Position numbers and translations under genes: made by a program
Notes under the pieces: model-generated
What the model was told of the DNA's origin: nothing
Databases searched by the model: none
Seen by the model: the letters and a program-made list of their open reading frames with translations, nothing else
Shown here: positions 26,519 through 35,936 of the stretch, in pieces
How the letters are laid out: the number at the start of each line of letters is the position of its first letter
How positions within the stretch are numbered: the first letter of the stretch is position 1
Assembly (NCBI RefSeq): GCF_000325705.1
Contig: NC_019904.1
Span: 380,001 to 444,000 of the forward strand
Length of the DNA: 64,000 bases
Source: Echinicola vietnamensis DSM 17526
GTDB taxonomy: Bacteria > Bacteroidota > Bacteroidia > Cytophagales > Cyclobacteriaceae
Direction: 5' to 3'

Positions 26519-27846
26519 TACACCACCTCCCTTTCATTTGGCTCCAATGCCTCCCTCAAAACCTGCTGCAAAAGCAATTCATTCTGCACTTGGCTTTCCA
26601 TGATACTGGCCTCCAACTGATCACAATACCCCATCAACTTATCTAGCTTGGCGACTATCCGTTGTTGTTCAGAAAGCGGGGGGATGGGAACATCTATGTC
26701 TCGAATTGTGCCCATTGACAAACTGGGCTGCGCTGTTGCTTTAACATGCTTAAAAATTTCATTTCTTCCATAAGGTGAGCTAAGAAAATAGTTCAAGAAT
26801 TTTAAATTGTAAAAATCTTCACATTCCTCGAATGGCTCTAATTTAGAAACATTGGGAGCTAAATGCCACCTTTCTTTCTCCCTGAACCTTGCAACATCAC
26901 CAATACCAGCGCCTATAAAAGTCACCAATAGGGATTCTTTTGTCAAAGCACACCTCCCTAATAGAAGACTTGTTTCCTTATCGATAAATAGTAGGTTTGT
27001 TTTATCTAATTCGAACGGTCGAACATTTTGAGCACGGACCACAGGAATTTCTCCAATCGTCTTGAAATTAATGTATTTAGTAAATTCAAAACCCGCAAGT
27101 TTAGTTACAAAAAAAATATCGCCAACCTTAATTGGCACCCATGAATTTGGTATTTCCCATTCATTAGCTTTTGAAACCGATTGACTTGATGCTTTCCCTT
27201 TTTTTAGTTTCTTCTCCCTAATCAACCTTTCTTTTTCCATCTTGATCTTCTCCAAAAGCACCGAAGCAGGTTCTTCATTTGGATCTTGTGGCACCAATTT
27301 ACCTTGCATGGCTTCCCGCAAAAAGGCTTGACGGAGTTGCTTCACCAAATCAAGTTGGTGTGTGAGTTCATCACTAAGATTTTTGCTTTTAGCCTCTAGA
27401 ATCCCATATTGTTCTACAAATTCTATTTGAACCTCAATAGGTGGAACAGGAATTTCAATTTTGGCAATTTCTTTCAATGGTAAGGTCACATTGGCCATAC
27501 CTTTCATTCTACTCACCAATTCATTTTCTCGATTCAGATCTAGATATCGAAATAGAAAATCTGCCCTAAGAATATCTTCATCATTTGGAATTACTGCACA
27601 GAGAATGTTGCCCACGGCAAACTTTCCGGATTGAAAATGTATCCGCTTTAAGCTTTTGTGACCATGTCCTGTTGATGAAACCAGAGGAATGATAACTGCA
27701 TTCCCCTCAAAATGGAATTCATTATGTGAAAGCCGTTCTTCCGCTGTTACCACTAAAGGATATTTACCTGGAACAGCTTTTTGAATTCCAATTTTGCCTT
27801 TTTGAATATTACAAAGCTCTCCTAATGTCTTCTTCGTCCAACTCAT
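26518..27846 (-). CDS. hsdS: type I restriction-modification specificity subunit
   Basis: The 442-aa protein has the two-half layout of HsdS: target recognition domain 1 (residues 1 to about 145), a central helical repeat (KLVPQDPNEEPASVLLEKIKMEKERL), TRD 2 (about 230 to 390), and a C-terminal conserved helix (SEQQRIVAKLDKLMGYCDQLEAS). Each TRD ends with the IPVPP/IPIPP motif seen at EIPVPPIEVQ and DVPIPPLSEQ. The subunit places HsdM and HsdR on a bipartite DNA site. The first four bases overlap the end of hsdM and the stop overlaps the next gene by one base. It is a single full-length copy with no second hsdS or recombinase nearby, so phase variation is not suggested. Confidence 0.94.
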   Translation of the reverse strand: MSWTKKTLGELCNIQKGKIGIQKAVPGKYPLVVTAEERLSHNEFHFEGNAVIIPLVSSTGHGHKSLKRIHFQSGKFAVGNILCAVIPNDEDILRADFLFRYLDLNRENELVSRMKGMANVTLPLKEIAKIEIPVPPIEVQIEFVEQYGILEAKSKNLSDELTHQLDLVKQLRQAFLREAMQGKLVPQDPNEEPASVLLEKIKMEKERLIREKKLKKGKASSQSVSKANEWEIPNSWVPIKVGDIFFVTKLAGFEFTKYINFKTIGEIPVVRAQNVRPFELDKTNLLFIDKETSLLLGRCALTKESLLVTFIGAGIGDVARFREKERWHLAPNVSKLEPFEECEDFYNLKFLNYFLSSPYGRNEIFKHVKATAQPSLSMGTIRDIDVPIPPLSEQQRIVAKLDKLMGYCDQLEASIMESQVQNELLLQQVLREALEPNEREVV

Positions 27847-29279
27847 TTTATCGCAGATCTTATATGACTTAGTAGTTCATGGCTTCTATCAAAAGAATCA
27901 TCCAACATGGTCATTAATTCAGAACTTGAATGTTCGATTTCTTCTTCCTGCTTGGTAGGGTTCTTAATATCTAAATCATAATTTCTGTCCTTAACAGTCT
28001 GAATATCCACCTTCCAACTCACCTCGCTTTCCTGTCGATCATTCCACCATTTTTTAATGGGGTCAAATTCCTTTACTTGAAGTGGTTTTGTTTTACTATA
28101 GCTTTTTTGCCCTTCCGGCAAGCGATGCTCATAATACCATATCTCTTTGGTCGGCTCACCTTTGGTAAAGAACAATAAATTCGTTGCCACAGTAGCATAA
28201 GGCTTAAACACGGAATTGGGTAATCGGATGATGGTGTGCAGATTACAATCGGTAAGCAGTTTTTCACGTACCCTTTGCTTTACACCATCCCCTGTCAAGG
28301 AACCATCAGGCAATACAATCCCAGCTCTACCACCCTGCTTCAGTAAATGCACCATCAGCACCAAAAACAGGTCGGCACTTTCCTTGGTCTTAAAATTCTG
28401 CGGAAAATTATTTTCGTTATTATTGGCCACGATACCGCCAAAAGGAGGGTTGGCCAGGATCACGTTAACCCTGTTTTTTTCGGTATAATTGCTCAGTGGC
28501 TGATCCAAACTATCACGGAAAGTGATATTGGGCACCTCCATATCATGCAAAATCAGGTTGGTAGTGGCCAGCAAATAAGGAAGCGGCTTGTACTCCCATC
28601 CAAACACGTTCTTTGCTATACTCTCCCTTTCTGCTACACTATTGGCCTGGCTTTTCAAATGTTCAATAGCTGCTGTCAAGTAACCACCTGTTCCACAGCT
28701 AGGGTCTAAAATCTTTTCCCCCAATTGTGGATTCATCATTTCACAGATAAACTCCGTAATGGCTCTTGGTGTGTAGAATTCCCCGCTTTTACCCGCACTT
28801 TGCAGTTCCTTCAAAATGGTTTCATAGAGTTCGCCAAATGCGTGGCGGTCTTTGGCAATATTGAAGTCTATTTCATTGAGCTTGTTCAATACCTTGCGGA
28901 GATTGATCCCGCTTTTCATGTAATTGTTATTGCCCTCAAACACCTCACGTACCAATAGTGCCCTTTGGTTGGCCAGGTCTTCGCTCATTCCCACCTTTAG
29001 GTTTCGAAGTGTAGGAAAGAGTTTCTGATCCACAAAAGCCTGTAATTCATCACCCGTAATCCCTTCATCATCCCCAGCCCATTCGTCCCAGTGAAACTCA
29101 GCAGGAATAGGGCTTTCGTAATCGTCCTTAATGACTTCCAGCTCCTTGTCCTTATCGGAGAAAATTTTCAGAAACAGCATCCACCCCAACTGTTCAATGC
29201 GCTGTGCATCACCATTCAGTCCGGTGTCCTGCCACATGATCTTGCGGATGCTATCTAATATTCCTTTTAAGTTGGCCAT
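27843..29279 (-). CDS. hsdM: type I restriction-modification DNA methyltransferase subunit
   Basis: The 478-aa protein has an N-terminal helical domain (about residues 10 to 140). The SAM-binding motif DPSCGTG is at residues 192 to 198, and the catalytic NPPF at 277 to 280 defines an N6-adenine methyltransferase. Further family features are GEFYTPRAITEF before motif I and GGRAGIVLPDGSLTG. It methylates the host copy of the recognition site and is a core part of the restriction complex. hsdM starts immediately after the stop of the rhuM gene and overlaps hsdS by four bases, so translation is coupled. Confidence 0.95.
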   Translation of the reverse strand: MANLKGILDSIRKIMWQDTGLNGDAQRIEQLGWMLFLKIFSDKDKELEVIKDDYESPIPAEFHWDEWAGDDEGITGDELQAFVDQKLFPTLRNLKVGMSEDLANQRALLVREVFEGNNNYMKSGINLRKVLNKLNEIDFNIAKDRHAFGELYETILKELQSAGKSGEFYTPRAITEFICEMMNPQLGEKILDPSCGTGGYLTAAIEHLKSQANSVAERESIAKNVFGWEYKPLPYLLATTNLILHDMEVPNITFRDSLDQPLSNYTEKNRVNVILANPPFGGIVANNNENNFPQNFKTKESADLFLVLMVHLLKQGGRAGIVLPDGSLTGDGVKQRVREKLLTDCNLHTIIRLPNSVFKPYATVATNLLFFTKGEPTKEIWYYEHRLPEGQKSYSKTKPLQVKEFDPIKKWWNDRQESEVSWKVDIQTVKDRNYDLDIKNPTKQEEEIEHSSSELMTMLDDSFDRSHELLSHIRSAIK

Positions 29280-30266
29280 TTATTTCTTCTTGTTTTTTAG
29301 CTGCTTGGCAGTCTTGTCAATATTTTCAATAAAATCTTTCTCGACTTGAGAAAGCTCATTTTTAGTTTTTTCTTTGAACTTCTCATACTCCGAATGGGCT
29401 TTACCCAGTGCCTTTTGATGGCTGATCTTACCCGCATGGGTCAATATTTCATTCCCAGTCATGGTCAAAAAATCATCCAGCCTGGATACCCAGTCCTTCA
29501 TATACATGGGCTTTCGGTTCATCGCCTGTAATTCTGCCATTTCGAGGTAAGCCGTAACGATCCTGTTTAGAATTTCCAATTCCTGCTCGTTCAGGTAATT
29601 CTTGGCTACCTCGGTCTCCTTTTTTGTGGGCTTTGCCCCCTTAAAATTAGTAAGCCCAAGATTTTTTTTACCGGCATCTATCCTTTTGTAAATTACTTCT
29701 GCCGCTGTGTTTCCATGTGCAGCCCAGTGCATTTTATTTTGTACCGTTTTGAAAAAAGTGGTAGAAATTTCGGTGTTGGGATCGTAGTCTATACTGGTAG
29801 CATAGATATCCAGAACCTTTCTCCAAAACACCTTCTCGGAAGATCTAATGTCCCGAATTCTGGCAAGAAGTTCATCAAAGTAGTTACCACCTCCGGCCTC
29901 TTTTAGGAGCTCGTCATTCATGGTAAATCCCTTAACGATGTACTCTTTGATTCTCGAGGTGGCCCATTTTCTAAACTGAACACCCCGATGAGATTTCACC
30001 CTGTATCCCACAGAAATGATGACATCCAGGTTATAGAACTTAACTGGACGGTCTGAACCACTAATGTGCAAAATCTGCACATTGCTTTTTTCGTCCAATT
30101 CTCCTTCTTTAAAAACATTCCCTATGTGCTTGGTGATCACACTTCTGTCCCGCTGAAAAAGGTCACTGATTTGTTCTTGGGTCAGCCAAACGGTTTCATT
30201 CTCTAATCGGGTTTGAATTTTGGTCTGCCCGTCTTCTGTTTGGTAAATTAGTATTTCCGAACTCAT
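29280..30266 (-). CDS. RhuM-family protein inside type I restriction operon
   Basis: The 328-aa protein begins with the RhuM pattern: IYQTEDGQTKIQTRLENETVWL, the helix-turn-helix-like LTQEQISDLFQRDRSVITKHI, then VGYRVKSHRGVQFRKWATSRIKEYIVKGF. Its second half is helical with a charged C-terminal end (KEKTKNELSQVEKDFIENIDKTAKQLKNKKK). RhuM was named in Salmonella as a virulence-linked gene. In many genomes it sits inside type I restriction operons, where its role is unknown. Here it lies between hsdR and hsdM with no gap, which makes a functional link to restriction very likely. Confidence 0.9.
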   Translation of the reverse strand: MSSEILIYQTEDGQTKIQTRLENETVWLTQEQISDLFQRDRSVITKHIGNVFKEGELDEKSNVQILHISGSDRPVKFYNLDVIISVGYRVKSHRGVQFRKWATSRIKEYIVKGFTMNDELLKEAGGGNYFDELLARIRDIRSSEKVFWRKVLDIYATSIDYDPNTEISTTFFKTVQNKMHWAAHGNTAAEVIYKRIDAGKKNLGLTNFKGAKPTKKETEVAKNYLNEQELEILNRIVTAYLEMAELQAMNRKPMYMKDWVSRLDDFLTMTGNEILTHAGKISHQKALGKAHSEYEKFKEKTKNELSQVEKDFIENIDKTAKQLKNKKK

Positions 30267-32722
30267 TAAGCTCCTGTATTATATAATTCTTGTTCCAATT
30301 CTTTTACGGCTTCTAAATATTTGGCTTTGCTTCCAAACTGCTTGATAATCTCCAAGGGGGAACCGTAATCCGTAAGCGGTTTGACCTTGAGGATATCCAT
30401 GCTCTCAATATTGGTCACTCCTTCGTCTGCATACTTGTCCAAAAGCGTCTCTAAGACTTTCCTGGCTTGGTCACCATATTTAGTGAAATAATCCCGCTTT
30501 TTAACATTATTGGCACGTTCCTTACGTGTGAGTGGGGGCTGCTCAAAAGCAACATGGCATATAAGATCAAAAAGATCAACCTCCCTGTTTACTGCATCTC
30601 GCAAAGCTTCCACCAAAACACCTTGTTCTTCCAGTTCCTTGATGATGATTTCTTTTTTGTCCGTACTGTTCCATCGAGCTAGGAAATCATCCAAGGATGC
30701 GTACTGACCTTTGATCAATTCTTTGGTATGGTCTTTTAGGCTGGTGGTAATGGGCTTTCCATTGGTGTCAAAATACATTTCACGGCTGATCAACACCGAT
30801 ACATCCACCCCATTCACGTACACTTTCTGACGGGGCTCATTGACTTTGCTGGTTCTTGTCTGCGGTTCGGGATAGCGAATCTTTGTTCCGATTTCTATCT
30901 CTTCCCCTGTCTCCTCGTCTATGATCAGGCTGTCAATGCTTTGTTCTTCATCAACGATATTGGTCAAATCGGTATCCTCTGAAACAGGTTTTACTCTTAT
31001 AGGGTCTCCATCAAAGTCCTTGTCGGCAAAAAGATCAGTAACATTTCGAAAATCCAGAATAGTAAAAAACATTTTGCCAAATTCCTCATTGATCCTGGTT
31101 CCTCTTCCTACTATTTGCTTAAACTTGGTCATGGATTTGATTTCCGCATCCAATACGATAACCCTACAAGTTTGGGCATCCACTCCGGTGGTCATTAATT
31201 CGGATGTAGTGGCTATCACGGGATATGTTTCTTCTGGATTGATAAAGTTGTCAAGCTCTCTTTTCCCTTCATCATTGTCTCCCGTAATCTGCATGATATA
31301 CTTGTGGTTCTTGGCCACTAAATCAGCATTCAGATTGGATAGGGCAAATCGCATCCGCTCAGCATGATCAATGTCCGAACAAAAAACAATGGTCTTGGCA
31401 AATCGGTCATAACCTTTCAAAAACTCAGTAAGCTTTCTAGCCACTGTTTGGGTTCGCTCATCGATGACCAGTGTTTTATCAAAGTCCTTCCGGTTATATA
31501 CACGGTCTTCCACTTCCTTGCCATCCTTATCCTTTTTCCCTTGCTCCGGCCGCCAGCCTTCAGCATCAACGTTCAGGTTGACCCGAACCACCCGATAAGG
31601 AGCCAAAAAACCATCATCAATCCCTTGTTTAAGGGAATAGGTATAAATCGGATCTCCAAAATATTCAATATTGGATACCTCTTTGGTTTCTTTGGGAGTA
31701 GCTGTCAAACCAATATGGGTCGCTTTATTGAAATAGCGAAGTATCTCCCGCCAGGCACTGTCCTCTTTGGCACTTCCTCTATGGCACTCATCTATGACTA
31801 TGAGATCGAAGAATTCAGGTGAAAAATCCTTATACGCATCTTCTATATCGCTGGCATTTGTCAATCCCTGATAAAGGCCCAGGAACACTTCATAGGCCTT
31901 ATCCTCTGTATCTATTCCCCTCTTATTATTACTTACAAGCTCTTCCTTTCCATCTGCCCTGCTCACCACCTTTTTTTTGATGATGGTCATCTTGTCTTTG
32001 AAATGTTTGAAATCCCCCCTTCTGGTTTGATCTATTAGGGCTGTTCTGTCTGCTAAAAACAGAATTCTCTTCTTTGCCCTACTTTTCCAAAGTCGGTGGA
32101 TGATCTGAAAAGCCGTGTAAGTCTTTCCCGTTCCGGTTGCCATGACCAGTAAAATCCTTCCTTGTCCATTTGCAACCGCCTCTACCGTTCGGTTTACAGC
32201 AATTTGTTGATAATATCTAGGTGACCTACCACTTCCGTCAAAATAGTAATCCTGTAATGCTACTTCTTGAGCCTCGCTTGTATGGATTCCTTTGTATTGT
32301 TTGTACTTTTTTAAAAGTTCTTCAGGACTTGGAAAGCTATCAATATCAAGTTCTGTCTCAATATTTCCGTCAGTGGCCGTCCGGTCATGGAAAACAAACC
32401 CGTCACCATTGCTACTAAAAACACATGGTATATCCAGGATTTCGGCATAGTCCAAAGCTTGTTGCAGTCCTGCCCTTACTGAATGTCTATTGTCCTTGGC
32501 CTCAACAATTGCAATAGGGATATTGGGTTTGTAGTATAGGATATAATCTGCTCTTTTTCTTTTTCCCCTTGCGGTAAGCCTTCCCCTAACATAGATTTTA
32601 CCATCTGTAAATGATACTTCTTCAAGTAACTGAGTGGTCTTGTCCCAACCCGCCTTTTCTATGGCAGGTGTGATGAATTTGGTACAAATATCACGTTCAG
32701 AAAGGGTTTTCTTGTCAATCAT
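30266..32722 (-). CDS. hsdR: type I restriction endonuclease/translocase subunit
   Basis: The ATG at 32722 gives 818 residues; a GTG two codons upstream is possible. An N-terminal PD-(D/E)xK nuclease is seen with Asp59 and EAK at residues 74 to 76. The helicase core has ATGTGKT at 195 to 201 and DECH at 311 to 314, followed by TATPKE, the later motif TTGVDA and the QIVGRGTR box. The layout and the C-terminal helical segment fit the EcoEI-type HsdR. It translocates DNA and cleaves unmethylated DNA away from the site. It overlaps rhuM by one base and begins 41 bases after the XRE regulator. Confidence 0.95.
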   Translation of the reverse strand: MIDKKTLSERDICTKFITPAIEKAGWDKTTQLLEEVSFTDGKIYVRGRLTARGKRKRADYILYYKPNIPIAIVEAKDNRHSVRAGLQQALDYAEILDIPCVFSSNGDGFVFHDRTATDGNIETELDIDSFPSPEELLKKYKQYKGIHTSEAQEVALQDYYFDGSGRSPRYYQQIAVNRTVEAVANGQGRILLVMATGTGKTYTAFQIIHRLWKSRAKKRILFLADRTALIDQTRRGDFKHFKDKMTIIKKKVVSRADGKEELVSNNKRGIDTEDKAYEVFLGLYQGLTNASDIEDAYKDFSPEFFDLIVIDECHRGSAKEDSAWREILRYFNKATHIGLTATPKETKEVSNIEYFGDPIYTYSLKQGIDDGFLAPYRVVRVNLNVDAEGWRPEQGKKDKDGKEVEDRVYNRKDFDKTLVIDERTQTVARKLTEFLKGYDRFAKTIVFCSDIDHAERMRFALSNLNADLVAKNHKYIMQITGDNDEGKRELDNFINPEETYPVIATTSELMTTGVDAQTCRVIVLDAEIKSMTKFKQIVGRGTRINEEFGKMFFTILDFRNVTDLFADKDFDGDPIRVKPVSEDTDLTNIVDEEQSIDSLIIDEETGEEIEIGTKIRYPEPQTRTSKVNEPRQKVYVNGVDVSVLISREMYFDTNGKPITTSLKDHTKELIKGQYASLDDFLARWNSTDKKEIIIKELEEQGVLVEALRDAVNREVDLFDLICHVAFEQPPLTRKERANNVKKRDYFTKYGDQARKVLETLLDKYADEGVTNIESMDILKVKPLTDYGSPLEIIKQFGSKAKYLEAVKELEQELYNTGA

Positions 32723-32763
32723 AATCACGCAATCAAAAAGGTCAAGTCAAACAAGGAAAATAA

Positions 32764-33048
32764 TTACTTGGCCAATTCCCCTTGTACAAAATTTAAGGCA
32801 TTCAAACCTTGTGGCTCTTGGTCAATATCATCTATAATCTTATCAGCCAACCAAAGCAGTTCCAGTTCTTTTTCATCTACCTCCAAAAAAGCTGCGATTT
32901 TTTTTAGCTGATTCTTTTGAGCCTTTCTCTCCCCTCGCTCCAGTTTACTGACCAAAGCTGTATCCGCTTCAATATAGGCCGCTACTTGTCTAAGTAGAAA
33001 ACCTTTAGCTTCTCTTAGCTCACGAATTCTTCTTCCCAAATAGGTCAT
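32764..33048 (-). CDS. XRE-family regulator at head of restriction operon
   Basis: The 94-aa protein has one Cro/C1-type helix-turn-helix at residues 5 to 60 (LGRRIRELREAKGFLLRQVAAYIEAD, then LVSKLERGERKAQ) and a short acidic tail with KIIDDIDQEP. Small XRE proteins before hsd genes often act as controllers that delay restriction until DNA is methylated. It is 41 bases upstream of hsdR on the same strand and has its own promoter-like box in front, so a controller role fits, by context only. Confidence 0.85.
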   Translation of the reverse strand: MTYLGRRIRELREAKGFLLRQVAAYIEADTALVSKLERGERKAQKNQLKKIAAFLEVDEKELELLWLADKIIDDIDQEPQGLNALNFVQGELAK

Positions 33049-33441
33049 AGGATACAGATTTAGGTTCTAAAATCCTTTACAAATCTATTATTATTTCTGA
33101 GACTTGTCAGAATTAGTCAAATATAAAAAATACCATGAAAATTAAACGTGTCACATTGGCCTTTTTCATATTTCAAGCTTTTTTAACGCTTAATAAATAA
33201 TTGACTGATTCAACAGAATAAACGAAAACTGTATTTGTTATATGAATTTTTAATTGATGGTTCTTCCGCTTTCAATCAAACTTAAAGAGAAATAACAAAA
33301 CCCATCATTTATCTGGGATCTTAATAAAACAGTAAATAGTTTTTGTACTACAAAGGAATTTCTATCAGCGAAGATGAAGCCTTTTAAATCCACCTCAACT
33401 TCTCACAAAATTTGGTAGGTAAAAAGTTATTTGAATTATAT
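33049..33441. other. AT-rich intergenic region between two minus-strand operons
   Basis: No supportable gene lies in these 393 bases. The end near 33080 carries the putative promoter of the restriction operon. A partly palindromic stretch at about 33104 to 33120 (TTGTCAGAATTAGTCAA) could be an operator for the XRE protein, but the symmetry is imperfect. Confidence 0.4.
33080..33087 (-). promoter_or_regulatory. candidate -7 box of restriction operon
   Basis: Read on the minus strand, TAGATTTG matches TAnnTTTG and lies 31 bases before the XRE start codon at 33048. A TTTG occurs upstream but at a longer distance than usual, so the -33 element is uncertain. Confidence 0.4.
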
Positions 33442-33768
33442 TTACTGGTCATTTTCACTTTGACTTTTCAAATAAAACAGCTTGTTCAACCCCTCATAAC
33501 CCTCCTCCGCCAACACCCTCAACTCTTCACCTAAACTGGAAATAGGATAATCCAGGCATCTATCCATATAGCCCATATAAGTATCTAAAAAATCATTCTC
33601 CAAATGCTCTGGTACTTCCATCAGCCGCTTGACCAAATCCATAATACCCAGATGATGTCGATGGCCGGCATCCAAGTCCAAATTATCCAAGCCCTTAACC
33701 AGCTGGTTATGCTTGAGATCTTGACGGATCAATTCTCTGATAAGCTCGTCATTTTGAATATTGATCAT
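33442..33768 (-). CDS. hypothetical helical protein
   Basis: The ATG at 33768 gives 108 residues; a TTG start at 33792 would overlap the previous gene by 8 bases and is less likely. The sequence is helical and acidic (DELIRELIRQDLKHNQLVKGL; GIMDLVKRLMEVPEHLENDFLDTY). I do not recognise the family. It lies 16 bases after the XRE gene on the same strand, so it is probably its operon partner. A toxin-antitoxin or regulator-partner pairing is possible but has no direct evidence. Confidence 0.6.
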   Translation of the reverse strand: MINIQNDELIRELIRQDLKHNQLVKGLDNLDLDAGHRHHLGIMDLVKRLMEVPEHLENDFLDTYMGYMDRCLDYPISSLGEELRVLAEEGYEGLNKLFYLKSQSENDQ

Positions 33769-33784
33769 AATGTTCTTATTAAGT

Positions 33785-34171
33785 TTAAACAATAGCCTCC
33801 TTTATCAGGCTTTTTAAAGTATCATTGCTGTCTTTGAGTTCTCGGAGTATCTCGATTAAGGTATCAAACTGGCTACCATCCATGAGAACTTTCCTTTTTT
33901 CGAGTTCATCAAAATACTCAATCAGTTGCCCTGGCCTTATGGTCAAAATATGAATGGGATCAACCTGCACATAATCGGCATATTTTTTAATCAGGTCCAC
34001 CGTGATTTTGGTTTCTCCACGTTCATATTTGGTATAGGCGGCCTCGCTGATTCCTAAATGAAAAGCCAGCTCCATGGCCTTAAGACTCCTCAGTTTTCTA
34101 AAGGTCATCATATTATGTCCTATTGATTGATTATCAAGGAGCGCTTCTTTAAACTGGCTTGGATCACTCAT
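33785..34171 (-). CDS. XRE-family regulator
   Basis: The 128-aa protein has a Cro/C1-type helix-turn-helix at about residues 20 to 75 (MMTFRKLRSLKAMELAFHLGISEAA, then YERGETKITVDLIKKYADYV). A helical tail follows (LMDGSQFDTLIEILRELKDS). It leads a small operon with the helical hypothetical gene. Regulators of this type are common in Bacteroidota mobile elements. Its target is unknown. Confidence 0.75.
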   Translation of the reverse strand: MSDPSQFKEALLDNQSIGHNMMTFRKLRSLKAMELAFHLGISEAAYTKYERGETKITVDLIKKYADYVQVDPIHILTIRPGQLIEYFDELEKRKVLMDGSQFDTLIEILRELKDSNDTLKSLIKEAIV

Positions 34172-34263
34172 ATCTAAATATTAAGTAGTTCTAAATGACG
34201 CTTTATCCTAGTTGACTTTATTTGTGATAGCATAATTACTCTGTTATAATCAATGCATTCTTT

Positions 34264-34295
34264 GTTACTTTTTTTCTTCAGGTAAAAAAAGTAAC
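34264..34295. repeat. inverted repeat GTTACTTTTTTT / AAAAAAAGTAAC
   Basis: Perfect 12-bp arms surround the 8-base loop CTTCAGGT. The T- and A-runs mean it could act as a bidirectional terminator, but no gene ends close by on either strand. A similar structure lies at 44902 to 44927. Confidence 0.6.
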
Positions 34296-34425
34296 CAAAA
34301 AACCCCGCCGCTATACATCTATTGGGTTAAAATTAAAGCCTTCCCTCATGCAGGCAAACTCCTCCTGTAAAACTGCCAGCCAACTTTTTAATCGGCAATT
34401 CGTCAAATCTACCTTTGGCGGCAGA

Positions 34426-34437
34426 CAGGCATGCCTG
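34426..34437. repeat. 12-bp perfect palindrome CAGGCATGCCTG
   Basis: The palindrome is flanked by GCAGA on the left and TCTGC a few bases to the right, which extends the potential stem. It could be an operator or a REP-like element; there is no direct support for either. Confidence 0.5.
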
Positions 34438-34748
34438 CCTTTCTGCTTACCCTCTTCTTTAATTTCTTAACACCCAATATCTGCAAGGCGGACCAGCATA
34501 TTTGTTTGTTTTACCAAATTAATAATAGGCCCAAGTTATTCTTTCTAAACTAAGGCGAACCTATTTTAAAGGTATCATCCTCAAAATTAAGAACTGCAAT
34601 AATACAATTTATCCACCCTCCCAATTCTAAACTATTCCTACAGGAATAAAATATTCCTTGATTCACCTAACCACCATTTATAAAAACCATTTCCCAAATT
34701 CCACCAATTTCCTTAACTTGTCTTTTAGTTTTTTAATAGCCAAGAGTT

Positions 34749-35171
34749 ATGACCAATTCAGCTGCACGAAATATCCATCAGGGACGCAACATCAAACGCT
34801 TTAGGGAAATGCTGGGCATCAAGCAAGACGCCTTGGCCCACGAACTGGGAGAAGACTGGTCCCAAAAGAAAATCAGCCTACTAGAGCAAAAAGAGAGCAT
34901 AGAGGAAAATATTCTAAAGGAGGTAGCAGAAATCCTTCATATTCCTGTTGAGGCCATCCAAAATTTTGATGAGGAGCAAGCGGTGAATATTATTTCGAAC
35001 ACTTTTAATGAAGGATCATTTTTAAATACTGGGCACACCCCTACATTTAATGTTAACCCAATTGACAAATTGCTTCAACTTCATGAAGAAAAAATTGCGC
35101 TATACGAGAGGATGTTGAAGGAAAAAGATGAAATGATGGCTAGGTTAGAACGTTTGATTGGAGGTAAATGA
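34749..35171 (+). CDS. helix-turn-helix regulator with C-terminal coiled coil
   Basis: The 140-aa protein has a Cro/C1-type helix-turn-helix (GRNIKRFREMLGIKQDALAHEL, then KKISLLEQKESI) at residues 12 to 65. A low-complexity middle follows, and it ends with a helical stretch likely to form a coiled coil (LLQLHEEKIALYERMLKEKDEMMARLERLIGG). Proteins of this shape are common near mobilization modules in Bacteroidota. It reads away from the XRE operon, opposite in strand to the mobilization genes. Confidence 0.75.
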   Translation: MTNSAARNIHQGRNIKRFREMLGIKQDALAHELGEDWSQKKISLLEQKESIEENILKEVAEILHIPVEAIQNFDEEQAVNIISNTFNEGSFLNTGHTPTFNVNPIDKLLQLHEEKIALYERMLKEKDEMMARLERLIGGK

Positions 35172-35286
35172 TTTTATTTAGCCCCTAAGTAATCTCTACT
35201 TTTCCAATTCTAAAATATCCCCCTCAAGAATACTTCATCCCATCATCAGACCCGACCTTAAATGGCGTAACATAAAATGTACTGCC

Positions 35287-35751
35287 ATGAAAAAGAAAAA
35301 ATCTAAAGTGATTGTAGTTGACAAATACAAAAAATACACTGAGATAGGAAACATGTATTCTTCCCGCTGGAGAAAGTTGGACCTATTTATCCCCAGTAAC
35401 TTCCGGTTACTATGTGCCATTCTAAAAGTAAAGCCAGAAGACATCTTAATGGATTTTATGTGGATGGTATGTTATGGAAATAAGGATGCTACCAACAAGC
35501 AAGCCAAATCTGCTCAGAAATACTTTCTGACGGCTCAGTTTGGTCAACCCTCTTATTCTAAAAAAGAAATCAAAAAGATGTTTAAGGAATTAAAAGCTGT
35601 CAGAACACTCATTAACACCACCGATAAAATGAATGAAGAAGACCAAGAGCTATTCTGGAAAAATAAGCATATGTATCTAGAATTCTGGTATAAAAGGTGG
35701 TTTGAGAAAAACACGAGGAAGGAGGATTTTTCCGTTTTGGAGAAATTCTAG
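35287..35751 (+). CDS. hypothetical protein of mobile element
   Basis: The 154-aa protein is basic and mixed (MKKKKSKVIVVDKYKKY at the start; KMFKELKAVRTLINTT toward the C-terminus). It contains the aromatic-rich DILMDFMWMVCYGNKDA. I do not recognise the family. It follows the HTH gene by 115 bases on the same strand and ends about 185 bases before the relaxase stop codon, so the two operons converge. It has no signal peptide or membrane helix, so it is likely cytoplasmic. Confidence 0.55.
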   Translation: MKKKKSKVIVVDKYKKYTEIGNMYSSRWRKLDLFIPSNFRLLCAILKVKPEDILMDFMWMVCYGNKDATNKQAKSAQKYFLTAQFGQPSYSKKEIKKMFKELKAVRTLINTTDKMNEEDQELFWKNKHMYLEFWYKRWFEKNTRKEDFSVLEKF

Positions 35752-35936
35752 GCTACAATGCATGGTCTGAACTTTTGCCAACATCAAGCGGATTGTTAGG
35801 TTTTATGCGGGAGTTATATGGTCTTATTAGGGAGCTTAAACGAAGGTTGAGTTTACACTGGTTATTAAAACAAGGGTAAAAAAATGATCTAATTTACCCT
35901 CGTTAATTATGTAAACCATTACCTAAAATTACTAAT

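Larger units (their letters stand above)
34172..34748. other. 577-bp non-coding region with palindromes
   Basis: No open frame here looks like a protein. Two structures stand out: the 12-bp stem at 34264 to 34295 and the palindrome CAGGCATGCCTG at 34426 to 34437, flanked by GCAGA/TCTGC. The region separates the minus-strand XRE operon from a plus-strand HTH gene, so it holds divergent promoters. It may also hold a structural site of the element. Confidence 0.5.
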
